64,000 bases of DNA from Treponema sp. (lineage in GTDB: Bacteria; Spirochaetota; Spirochaetia; Treponematales; Breznakiellaceae), in assembly GCA_031257675.1 (NCBI GenBank), contig JAIROG010000034.1, positions 1 through 64,000 on the forward strand, written 5' to 3'. The translations under genes were made by a program, and so were the position numbers. A model generated the notes under the pieces. It ran no database searches. It worked only from the letters and a program-made list of their open reading frames with translations, and was not told the DNA's origin. Positions 1 through 7,937 of the stretch are shown here, piece by piece (the first letter of the stretch is position 1; each line of letters opens with the position of its first letter).

Positions 1-1
1 G

Positions 2-264
2 AAGAACCCTAGGCGCGTCACGCTGGAGGCGGCGCTGTTGCGGAACGTCAACACCTCCCGGAAACACGCCGATCTTTTGGCGGAATTCGCGCGAGGGTTG
101 GACGCGGCGGTAAACGTCAGTGGAATCCGGTCGCGGGACTGCGTTTTGAGGGCGTCCCGTTGCGGGCGCCGGACAAGGCGGAGGTCGAGCGGTTCACCGC
201 GGCTTTGCGAAGAAGGGGGACATTGCGGGCGCACGCGGGCAGTTGGGGTGAGGGCGCGCGATAA
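2..264 (+). pseudogene. Broken 3' end of an rlmN-like 23S rRNA methyltransferase gene
   Basis: Reading from base 2, the frame gives KNPRRVTLEAALLRNVNTS and continues to VNV at 110-118. This matches the C-terminal part of RlmN/Cfr radical-SAM methyltransferases, where R-(V/I)-TLE-x-(A/V)-L and V-N-L-I-P-x-N-P are conserved. The expected continuation WNPVAGLRFEGVPL is present but one frame over, starting at base 121, so about four bases have been lost between VNV and WNP. The end of the gene reads GQLG-stop at 237-251 in a third frame. The usual R-G-D-D-I-D-A-A-C-G-Q-L tail is missing its middle, including the catalytic cysteine. The upstream half lies outside the window, so this could be the tail of an otherwise long gene, but the copy cannot encode a normal enzyme. 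The family assignment is by remembered motifs. Confidence 0.62.
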
Positions 265-269
265 AAAGA

Positions 270-327
270 GGCGGCTCCAGAACAAAATGTTTAGGAGCCG
301 CCCCAAACGCCCGCTCTTGGAGCGGGC
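270..327. terminator. Two tandem hairpins between converging gene remnants
   Basis: The first stem pairs ggcggctcc (270-278) with ggagccgcc (294-302). The second pairs gcccgctc (309-316) with gagcgggc (320-327) over a 3-base loop. They lie just after the rlmN remnant and directly after the stop (328-330) of the minus-strand remnant, where a bidirectional terminator would be expected. Neither is followed by a clean T run, so they may equally be repeat hairpins. Confidence 0.45.
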
Positions 328-829
328 TTAGGCGTTAGTAATCAAATTGGGCGTAGTAAAATAGGCGCCATTGTCGTAATAACTGCTGCGGCTATATAAA
401 CGCCGCCTCCAGAGTTCCAATTAGAGGACGGGAGATTTTTCCTCGCATTGTCAGCGAATTCCACTACGCTTGGGCGTAGACATACGAGCCAGTTCCCGCG
501 TCCGGCACGTCAATAGACTTAGCCGCCACCGTCGCGGCTTCGAGTTCGGCTTTGTTGAACTCGATGGCATTGCTGTACTTGCCATACCGATAGCTGGAGG
601 AGCCGCCTTTCACCCAGCAAATGACGAGTTTGCCGCCGTCTGGAAGGATATTCTTGTAGGCTAGGGACGGGGCGACCGCGTATTTCGCCGCACCGGCGGA
701 GGCGTTTTTAGCGGCGACGCTTACGCTTATCGCGGCGGAGGCGAAGTTTTTGGGATCAACGGAAACAAAAACGCCGCCGCCCCTTGCGCGGATTGAGATT
801 CTTCGTCTTGGATTTGATGTTTTCGATGT
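328..829 (-). pseudogene. Decayed coding remnant, function unknown
   Basis: A minus-strand frame is open from 829 to a stop at 464-466, with no ATG or GTG at its 5' end. It reads as plausible protein (for example GVFVSVDPKNFASAAISVSV and LPDGGKLVICWVKGGSSSYR). After the stop, a coherent peptide resumes in another frame and ends SYYDNGAYFTTPNLITNA-stop at 328-330. This is best read as one gene that lost its start and suffered at least one frameshift. I recognise no family; the Ser/Gly/Ala-rich composition would suit a secreted or surface protein, but that is a guess. It lies downstream of tssM on the same strand, beyond the repeat at 880-897. Confidence 0.45.
783..800 (+). repeat. 18-base direct repeat, copy 1
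   Basis: CTTGCGCGGATTGAGATT occurs here and at 30124-30141 in the same orientation. The similarity extends for about seven more bases (C/T-TTC-G/A-TC) and into GC-rich CCGCCG sequence on the other side. On the minus strand both copies can be read as Asp-Glu-(Lys/Glu)-Ser-Gln-Ser-Ala-Gln. The second copy is inside the DnaQ-type exonuclease gene. Confidence 0.6.
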
Positions 830-879
830 TTATCTATCTTGCCTTATATATTATCCTCGTTCGTTCATTGACTTTACAC

Positions 880-897
880 AGTATGAACACGCCCTAG
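880..897 (-). repeat. 18-base inverted repeat, left copy, at the tssM stop codon
   Basis: On the minus strand this reads CTAGGGCGTGTTCATACT and includes the TAG stop of tssM (894-896). The identical 18 bases occur on the plus strand at 29558-29575, where they include the TAG stop of the SpoIIE-type gene. The two copies point outward from the block between them. A CTAG at the edge would suit the target duplication of some IS5-group elements, but no transposase is visible beside either copy. Confidence 0.6.
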
Positions 898-3800
898 CGC
901 CTGACCGTAACCATACCGTCCATGATCCTGAGATTTGGCCACGTCGCGGCGGTATACCACCGATCAGCTCCGGGTATCTCGACGTTGAAATCGATTTCCG
1001 TAAAATACACATATTGGCCTTGTTCATCCTGTAAAAAGACGGGATAATAGGAAACTCCTTTGTCGTCTTTTACCGCATCCTTATGCAGATACAGATCAAA
1101 GATTGACCATGGTTGATTCATGACAAAGACCGCCGCAGGCACCCTGTCCGATGACGCCCGATAAAATTTGAGGCTCACATCTTTGTCAATGGGGCCGCCT
1201 TCGGCCAAGGCGGTTTTTTCGTTGCTATAGGTGTTATAGGATTTCGGGGTCTGTCCGGCGACGGATGCCTCAAGATATCTGAAACGGCTTACCGCAAGCA
1301 GACGTCCGCTCGGGGAGAGTTTCCCATGGATATCAATGGGAGGTTGGGAAAGTGTCCATGTGAGGGGCTTTGAGGAGCTCGCCGCCGCCGAGGCGAATTG
1401 GTAGAGTGTCTGCGCCCAAGACCGGGCGATGGAGCCGCGGAACAGAACAGGATGCAACACCCCTTCCAAGGGGTCAGCGTCTTCGGATTCCGCCATATCG
1501 CCTGCTCCCATGTCTTGCAACAACAAGGCCAGATCCTCCAGGGTTTCAAGGGACAGTACATCCTCCCGGGGGGCATCGGCAACCAGGGGAAACACTTTAA
1601 GGTTTTTCAACATGCCGGAAAAGGCTTCCAGCTTGATGCGGCTAAAGGTATTTGAGAGGATACCAACACCATCCATGATAAAATCGTTCCACCAGCCGAT
1701 GCTGATGTTCCGGGTGTCGGAATAGACAGTCATGTAGGTATCTTTAATTTCATCCAGGGGCAATACGCGGATCTGCCTAAAGGCCGTTTCCGCATCTGCG
1801 GGCAGTCTGCCCCAGGCTGTGAGCATACGATCCGCGTCGGCGCTCATAAAAGCGGAGAGCAACTTTATCCGGTCATTCAGGGATGCGACGGAATCGGCTT
1901 TCTCCCGCTTCAGCACGTCGGACAACACAATATTGTTGATATCGTTTAATATGCCGATGCATTCGCTGTAGAGGGACTGGAGGACCGAATTGATCTGGTA
2001 AGGTTTTATCTGTCCCACCCGCGCCCGGTACTCCCGCCAGTCCGTCGAGGGCATATAGGCGTTGTCGGGGTAATTCCCCCAATAGCTGAGGTATGATCCC
2101 AGGTACGCGCTGAAACCTTCGGTTTGATAGAGAGCCCCATCCCGGTTTTGCAGGAATTTCGGCTGTTCTTTCAAATTCACATGCTGGGTAAAGAAATCGT
2201 TATAGTTCGCGATGCCGTCGGTTATCTCCTTTACTATACCCGGATCATAACTCCGGTTGTACTGTATTCCCCCAAGGGCGCTTTGAATCGCCCGGCCGGA
2301 GAGGGAGAATACCTCACGGTCATCTTCTTCCGAACGGGAGGCTATCATAGCCTGTATGTTTTCGGCGGGACCGGAAAGGAAGTCATATTCCACGCTGAGG
2401 ACGACGTAACGGTTAAGATATGCCTGGGCCGCAAGGATGATCCTGCCGCCGCCGATAAGGACGGAGACTTTTTCGTTTTCTAGGTAGGGTTTAACGTAGG
2501 CTTCGTAATTGTCAAAAGCGGCGGCAATATCGTACTGTCCGCTCATCAAGCTTAGATGGGGGGTATTCCTCAGTTGTACCGGGTCCGGTATGTCAATCGC
2601 CCCGGCAAGATTCAGTATCTTTTCCACCACCATAAAAAGGGAATCCGAATCGGCTTCTTTGGTCATTTTTTCGGACAAAAGCTCGTTTGTTCTCAGGCTC
2701 CGGGCGCCTGCCCGCAGGGATTCCAGTTCCCGGTTCAAATTGCCGGAAAAATCACGCTCCAGAGCGCTGACAGTTCCCAGTACGCCGTCCTTGCTTTCGC
2801 CGCTTTTCTCCCTGATAAAATCCATATCCCTTTTGAAGAGATCGCTGTAATTCTTTACCGCGTAATTGATCACCAGATCGTTAAAAAGGTAATCGTTGAT
2901 CAGGTTATTGCCGAAGGGATCCCCGTCCCCGTTAAAAACTATGGGTATATTAATCTGTAGCATTTCATTTTTTATGTCATCAAAAAGCTCCCTGCCCCGG
3001 GCGATAAGGCTGTTTTGGGTTTGGCTCAAATCCTTCCATTCGGCGACCAGGTTCTGCACCTCCCGCAGGGAAGAAGCGTCGCCGGCCCGGCGCAGAAGCA
3101 GGGTAATCCGCCCGTAATTGGTGACAATATTCTGGGACAGGGAAACCAGGTCTTTTATTTTGCCGTAGAGGGAATCGGGATAGACCGAAAGGCGCTGCCA
3201 AGCGGAAAGCACGATTCGCAGAGCGGCCTCCTTGGCCCGCAGGAATTCATCGGAGAAGACATAGTCCGTTTCCCCGGCAAAGGTGTAACGCTGGTCATAC
3301 CGGGGGATAAAGCTGTTGAGGAGCGCCAATGAATCGTTGGAAAGCTCGGGCAGAAGATAACGTATCATGGTTTCGGCATCGTAGCGGTTGGACTGGAAAA
3401 GCCGCTGGAAATCCGTCTGATCCAGTTCGTCAAGCTGGGTGAAGGATTCAATGACCGAGCGCAGTTCCCGGTCAAGCGTCGGGGAGGCGGAGGATTGATC
3501 GATTAGTTTGGAACCCACGTTCTTGATCAAAGGAGTCCTGATCAGACTCCCGAAAAGCTGGTTGGCAATAAAAATCCGATCCCGCCGGCCCATGTCGAAT
3601 TCTCTGAACACCAGCAGATCCGAAAGCAGAAAACCCGGGGAAGGGATCAATTTGGCGTTCCGGTAGGCCAGGGCGTTGTAGTAAAACTGCACCGGACTTG
3701 AACCGTTGTTTTGCCCTCCGGAATTGTTGTCAATGGAAAAGGTCATGTCCCTGTTTTTTACGATCAACGGCGATCCCAAGTGGGAGGGGGCGCCACGCGG

Positions 3801-5243
3801 GGTGGAGGCAAGGGACTGGTAGTATCCGGCAGGATGAGAGAGGGACGCGCCAAGGTCACCGGCTCTGAAAAGGGCGGAATAAAGGGTGACGCAAGAAAGA
3901 ATCGCCAGAACCCCGCAGAGGGCAAAGAGGGGTATCGCCCGATTGAGAGCTTCCTTCCTGACAAAAACCGCCCGGGGGGAAGGGTTGAAGATAAACTTTT
4001 GCAGGGCGTCCCGGACAAAATAGGAGTGGGAAACAGAAGGTTTTGTCCCGGTTAAAAGGAGATCTTCGGCGTTCTTCTCCGCCAGAGCGGCCATGCCGGG
4101 GCTAAAGGAAAAGCCTGTGTCCGTGGAACTGGTGAAAAACAGTCCCTCGAAAACCGTATCCTTGGTGCTATGAAAGGTATCCTCGCTGAACAGGGTTTCA
4201 AGATAAATATGGAGGTTTTGATACAGGGCGTCGAAATTTTCGGGGAACAAAAAGAGTTTTCCCGCCGTATCCATCCGGTTTGTCGCGCCGGAGAGGTGGA
4301 GCATGAATTCCCGGGAATACATGCTTTTTTTGTAACCAGAACGCAACCGCGAAAGGAGACCGTTCCAAAAGCGTTTGAATTCTTCCGGCCGGTACACGGC
4401 GGTTTCGTTCTCGTACCCCAGAATCTGGTTTCGCAGTTCCCCCGAAAGCCCCATGACGTATTCCCGAAAACCGTTTGCCATGTCGAGCTTGGTAACCACC
4501 ACATAACAGGGCAAGCGCATGCCGCCGGCATCCAGGAGGTGGGCCAGCTCGTTTGCCATGAGGGTGGCCTTTTTACGGGTCATGTCCCTGTCATCCAACA
4601 GGAGGGCGTCCACGGGGATAGTCAGGATAACGCCGTCCAGGGGTTTACGGTAATGCCTGCGGCATATCTGCCGGATAATATGGGTCCATTCCGCGCTGCT
4701 GCCTTCAAGCCAGCGGTCAAAAAAAACGCCGCCGCTTACATCGCAGACCACCGCTTTGCCCCCCAGCCAGAACCGTACCGGCAGGCTTTTGTCCCCGGGA
4801 TCGGACTTTTCTTCCTCCGTCGAAGGGATCATTTCCAGTTCGCTCTCCCGGAGCAGGGTTGATTTTCCCGAACCGGGTTCCCCCAGGAGCATGAACCACG
4901 GCACCCCGTAAAGTCCCCTGCCGTGGAGGGCGGCCAAGTCAAAGCCCTGCTTGAGGAGTTCGTTTATCTTTATGATATTGTCCGAAAGCTCTTCCTTGGC
5001 CTTGTTGTGTTCCTCCCCGCCCTGAGCAAGCCGGGCCACATGACGCCAGATCATCAGGTCCTTGAGGATGTTCCGGGTTTCATGGGCCTTGATCCGTTTG
5101 CGCCGGAGCTTTCCAATAAGGGGCAGCGCCACCAAAAGAAGGAGGAGAAGCAGGATGACAGCCAAAACAACCTTGGCCATGGTACTGGTTCGCAACAGAT
5201 CGAGAGCCTTGGAAATAAAAGAAAAGGATTGATTCTCCATCAT
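894..5243 (-). CDS. tssM: T6SS inner-membrane protein TssM (IcmF family)
   Basis: TssM is the large inner-membrane stator of the T6SS membrane complex, joining TssL in the membrane and TssJ in the periplasm. The protein has 1449 residues, longer than the usual 1100-1200. One hydrophobic segment lies at about 21-43, followed by a cytoplasmic NTPase-like domain with Walker A GEPGSGKS at 121-128 and a TKLD motif at 251-254. A second membrane segment at about 435-457 precedes a long periplasmic region. Most family members have two N-terminal membrane segments; I see only one. The start ATGATG overlaps the tssL stop by four bases, so translation is probably coupled. The stop lies inside the 18-base repeat at 880-897. 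It is the last gene of the operon. Confidence 0.95.
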   Translation of the reverse strand: MMENQSFSFISKALDLLRTSTMAKVVLAVILLLLLLLVALPLIGKLRRKRIKAHETRNILKDLMIWRHVARLAQGGEEHNKAKEELSDNIIKINELLKQGFDLAALHGRGLYGVPWFMLLGEPGSGKSTLLRESELEMIPSTEEEKSDPGDKSLPVRFWLGGKAVVCDVSGGVFFDRWLEGSSAEWTHIIRQICRRHYRKPLDGVILTIPVDALLLDDRDMTRKKATLMANELAHLLDAGGMRLPCYVVVTKLDMANGFREYVMGLSGELRNQILGYENETAVYRPEEFKRFWNGLLSRLRSGYKKSMYSREFMLHLSGATNRMDTAGKLFLFPENFDALYQNLHIYLETLFSEDTFHSTKDTVFEGLFFTSSTDTGFSFSPGMAALAEKNAEDLLLTGTKPSVSHSYFVRDALQKFIFNPSPRAVFVRKEALNRAIPLFALCGVLAILSCVTLYSALFRAGDLGASLSHPAGYYQSLASTPRGAPSHLGSPLIVKNRDMTFSIDNNSGGQNNGSSPVQFYYNALAYRNAKLIPSPGFLLSDLLVFREFDMGRRDRIFIANQLFGSLIRTPLIKNVGSKLIDQSSASPTLDRELRSVIESFTQLDELDQTDFQRLFQSNRYDAETMIRYLLPELSNDSLALLNSFIPRYDQRYTFAGETDYVFSDEFLRAKEAALRIVLSAWQRLSVYPDSLYGKIKDLVSLSQNIVTNYGRITLLLRRAGDASSLREVQNLVAEWKDLSQTQNSLIARGRELFDDIKNEMLQINIPIVFNGDGDPFGNNLINDYLFNDLVINYAVKNYSDLFKRDMDFIREKSGESKDGVLGTVSALERDFSGNLNRELESLRAGARSLRTNELLSEKMTKEADSDSLFMVVEKILNLAGAIDIPDPVQLRNTPHLSLMSGQYDIAAAFDNYEAYVKPYLENEKVSVLIGGGRIILAAQAYLNRYVVLSVEYDFLSGPAENIQAMIASRSEEDDREVFSLSGRAIQSALGGIQYNRSYDPGIVKEITDGIANYNDFFTQHVNLKEQPKFLQNRDGALYQTEGFSAYLGSYLSYWGNYPDNAYMPSTDWREYRARVGQIKPYQINSVLQSLYSECIGILNDINNIVLSDVLKREKADSVASLNDRIKLLSAFMSADADRMLTAWGRLPADAETAFRQIRVLPLDEIKDTYMTVYSDTRNISIGWWNDFIMDGVGILSNTFSRIKLEAFSGMLKNLKVFPLVADAPREDVLSLETLEDLALLLQDMGAGDMAESEDADPLEGVLHPVLFRGSIARSWAQTLYQFASAAASSSKPLTWTLSQPPIDIHGKLSPSGRLLAVSRFRYLEASVAGQTPKSYNTYSNEKTALAEGGPIDKDVSLKFYRASSDRVPAAVFVMNQPWSIFDLYLHKDAVKDDKGVSYYPVFLQDEQGQYVYFTEIDFNVEIPGADRWYTAATWPNLRIMDGMVTVRR

Positions 5244-5950
5244 GGAACCTCGTAGGAGGGGATCTGGATTTCCCTGACCCGAAGCGCGGCGCCGGACAAA
5301 CTCTCCCTAAAGAAGCGGGTGGTCTTGAAAAAAACGGCAAAATTAAAGACAAGGGAAAAAACCAACAGGAGAATCGAAAGAGCCATGACCATCCGCAGGG
5401 GTCGCAGGACCTGCCGCCGTTTTGACCCGGAGATCCGCTTTTTCGTCTCCACCGTAACGATAGGTTCTTCCCGAATATCAAGCGATTCGGGGATTTTGGC
5501 GGCGCAGTCATTCATGGTTTTTTCGATAAACAGGCGATCCTGAGCATAGGCTCCATCAAAGCCAAGTCCGAGCATGGTGTAAAAGAGGGGGATGGCGCTA
5601 TAGGCTTTGTTGTCTATCAGGGCTTCCTCAAGGAGGTTGAAAAATTTTTCATCCCCGGAAAGCTCGTTGTAGTTTCTGCCCAGTTCCCGCCACTCCCGGT
5701 TAAAAGGAAAACACCCCTCTTTGACCATAAAGTCGATAAAAAAAACCAGCGGCCGTTCTATCCGTTCATATTCATGGAACAAAACCGGGTCCGCCGAGGA
5801 CAAACGTTTCGCGTCATTCAGGGAGGCTTCAATATCTTTCCTGAACTTTTCCTCTGCGGGGGGATGCCCCGCTTGGTTCAATTGCCAATAATTGCAGAGA
5901 CAGGTAAAAACCGGACGGCAAAGCTCTTCAAGGTTTACTGGGGCGCTCAT
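5240..5950 (-). CDS. tssL: T6SS inner-membrane protein TssL (DotU family)
   Basis: TssL is the C-tail-anchored partner of TssM and links the membrane complex to the baseplate. The DotU-type cytoplasmic domain fills most of the protein, with the typical segment LFYTMLGLGFDGAY near residue 145. A single membrane helix lies near residues 205-223 and a short periplasmic tail follows. It has no peptidoglycan-binding extension. ATG codons occur at 5956 and 5950. I chose 5950 because AGGAG then lies six bases upstream; from 5956 it would almost touch the start codon. It follows tssK directly and overlaps tssM by four bases. Confidence 0.93.
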   Translation of the reverse strand: MSAPVNLEELCRPVFTCLCNYWQLNQAGHPPAEEKFRKDIEASLNDAKRLSSADPVLFHEYERIERPLVFFIDFMVKEGCFPFNREWRELGRNYNELSGDEKFFNLLEEALIDNKAYSAIPLFYTMLGLGFDGAYAQDRLFIEKTMNDCAAKIPESLDIREEPIVTVETKKRISGSKRRQVLRPLRMVMALSILLLVFSLVFNFAVFFKTTRFFRESLSGAALRVREIQIPSYEVP

Positions 5951-5959
5951 GGGCATCTC

Positions 5960-7336
5960 CTATTCCACTATGGTTATAAAGAGGGACATTTCCATTCCGG
6001 GGAAAAGCTCCTTGGCATAATCAATGATCATACCTTTTTCTTCGCACACATCCCTCCAGACTTTTGACGATTCCTCAATGGCCAGCCGGAACCAGAGTGT
6101 CCCGTCGAGGACCGGCAAAAACCGGGGGGGATAGCGCAGGCCGGTAAGTTTTATGCCCCGGACGCGCAGGAATTTTGACCCGGGATTGATCAGCTTAAAG
6201 GTATCCCCCTGCTCCAGAGACCGGATCACCTCCTCTCCCGCCGCCGCGGTCTTTACGGCTAGGTACATTTCGCTTGACTCGGCGATGTCCTCGGTTTTGA
6301 CGGCGGCAAAGAGATAGTTCCCCCCGTCGATAGGCGTAAAGTTGAGCCTGATATACCCGGCCCCTCCTTCGCTCCTGATAAAAGAGCGGATATCCTTAAA
6401 GAGTTCGGTAAACACCGGCAAGCGATCATCGTGATCGTAACGCCAGCTCTCCCGGATTCCATTGTGGGGGTTAATGCCCATGAGCTCCGCCAGAAACGAG
6501 GACAGCTCCAGGTACAGGGCAAAGGGAGTGACAAATCCGTCCACCAAAAGGGAAGAAAGCCTGGTGTTGTAGTAGTTCAGCGTCCGCAACAGCATAAGGG
6601 ACCGGATGTCACCCAGTACGCCGGCCCGGGAAAAGTCCTCCCCGGCCGAGACGGTGGACAGATCGTTTTGCAGTTTGTCCCGGCAACGGCGGATGTCCGG
6701 CATAAGTCCCGTGGCAATGTTGAAAAGGGGATCGTCCGCAGTGAGCATCATAAAAGGAGGGATGTATTTTTCGTCTACCCTGACCATGGACTGGCTTATA
6801 CCCTTGGTAATCACCTCCAGTTTAAGGATGGGCAGGAGTTGCATATCCTTGGTGTCGTCCTGATCCGTTACCAGCCGGGCGTTGATCCTGCGGGTGATGA
6901 GGGTTATTTCGTTATCCCCGGAATTCTCGTCCCGGACCCGTTTTTTTTGGGTCAGGTAGAGCCTCTTTTCCTGGGGAGCGTCCTCATCCGCCATGTTCGC
7001 CTCGAATTCAGACCAATGGGGAGAGGCCGCGTACACGGTAAGTCCCGTGGGATTATTTCTGAGGGCGTCGCTCAGGTCCAAGGGCTTGAGGATGCAGTTC
7101 CCCGGCATGGAAAGTTCCAAGCCGTCCTCCATGACGGCGGAAAAACGTTTGACCGCCACCCGTCCGCCCTTGAGGGCTTCCGGATCAAACTCAAGGTTCA
7201 GAAACCCCCATGGATAGGGCAGAAAAAAGGAACGGTTAAGCCGGGCATACTCCGCGACCGTCCGCTGTTGATACTGAAAATGATGAGGTTGTAGAAACAG
7301 CCCGTCGTTCCAATGCAATAGTTCTTCAAAACGCAT
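5960..7336 (-). CDS. tssK: T6SS baseplate protein TssK
   Basis: TssK connects the T6SS baseplate to the TssL/TssM membrane complex. The N terminus MRFEELLHWNDGLFLQPHHF matches the family signature in which a Trp, a short linker and QPHHFQ follow the start. The length of 458 residues is normal for the family. A GAGGAG ribosome-binding site lies just upstream of the ATG. It sits between tssJ (three bases upstream) and tssL, the usual J-K-L-M order. Confidence 0.95.
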   Translation of the reverse strand: MRFEELLHWNDGLFLQPHHFQYQQRTVAEYARLNRSFFLPYPWGFLNLEFDPEALKGGRVAVKRFSAVMEDGLELSMPGNCILKPLDLSDALRNNPTGLTVYAASPHWSEFEANMADEDAPQEKRLYLTQKKRVRDENSGDNEITLITRRINARLVTDQDDTKDMQLLPILKLEVITKGISQSMVRVDEKYIPPFMMLTADDPLFNIATGLMPDIRRCRDKLQNDLSTVSAGEDFSRAGVLGDIRSLMLLRTLNYYNTRLSSLLVDGFVTPFALYLELSSFLAELMGINPHNGIRESWRYDHDDRLPVFTELFKDIRSFIRSEGGAGYIRLNFTPIDGGNYLFAAVKTEDIAESSEMYLAVKTAAAGEEVIRSLEQGDTFKLINPGSKFLRVRGIKLTGLRYPPRFLPVLDGTLWFRLAIEESSKVWRDVCEEKGMIIDYAKELFPGMEMSLFITIVE

Positions 7337-7339
7337 AAG

Positions 7340-7918
7340 CTACTCCTCATCCGGTGATTGGTGGATTCTCAGCGCCGGTTCCCGGTTGTCCGGCCGTGTG
7401 TTTGCCGCAGGAAGATCGGTCTTGGGGTCCTGGGGGGCGTCGAAAACTCTGGTGAGCTTTTGAGGTTCAATTTCCACATAAACGGACCGGACAAAAACGC
7501 TGTCCTTCTTGAGGTCAATGTAGATGATCCGGGGATCATCCCCGGTCATATCCGGCGAATGGGGCAGGTCCGCGATAAGCGCCAGGGTTACGGGTTTTTT
7601 CTTGAGCCACCGGTCCCAGTATGCCGACCGGAAGGGCAGGACGCCGGGCTGGGTCCGCTCCTGGGAAAAATAGACCGTAAAGGGATCAAGCCGTTTTCGC
7701 AGGGCGCCGCCGGGGGCGAAATACTTGTCCACCCCGTCGCTTTTTATCTGATCCGCTTCTTCGGCGGTAACCGCCACGGCGTCAAATTCTATTGAAGGAT
7801 ATATGGCATAGTAGTCCTCTATTTCCCGGGAAAGACCCACCACCACCGTGCGCTGGGTGGCGCAGCCCGCGAAGAGACAGAGAGAAACCGCCGCCATCCC
7901 TGTCAAAAGCCTGTTCAC
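7340..7918 (-). CDS. tssJ: T6SS outer-membrane lipoprotein TssJ
   Basis: TssJ is a lipoprotein that caps the periplasmic end of TssM. I place the start at the GTG at 7918, giving VNRLLTGMAAVSLCLFAGC with the lipobox LFAGC and the lipidated Cys at residue 19. AAAGGAG lies ten bases upstream of this GTG. Upstream in-frame starts would overlap the preceding gene and bury the signal peptide. The mature part contains the motif VTLALIADLPHSPD and a beta-sandwich-like pattern typical of TssJ, although sequence similarity in this family is low. The C-terminal 40 residues are Pro/Asp/Asn-rich. Context between a DUF6931-like gene and tssK supports the call. Confidence 0.85.
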   Translation of the reverse strand: MNRLLTGMAAVSLCLFAGCATQRTVVVGLSREIEDYYAIYPSIEFDAVAVTAEEADQIKSDGVDKYFAPGGALRKRLDPFTVYFSQERTQPGVLPFRSAYWDRWLKKKPVTLALIADLPHSPDMTGDDPRIIYIDLKKDSVFVRSVYVEIEPQKLTRVFDAPQDPKTDLPAANTRPDNREPALRIHQSPDEE

Positions 7919-7937
7919 TTTCGTTTTTCTCCTTTCA

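Noticed and set aside
38-331. 97-residue Arg-rich plus-strand frame
   Set aside because: It starts inside the rlmN remnant and after base 119 continues in the wrong frame; the Arg/Ser/Cys-rich tail is typical of translated out-of-frame GC-rich DNA.
880-897. Phage or tRNA attachment site at the island edge
   Set aside because: The matching copy is inverted rather than direct, no integrase or tRNA gene is visible in the window, so an att site cannot be claimed.
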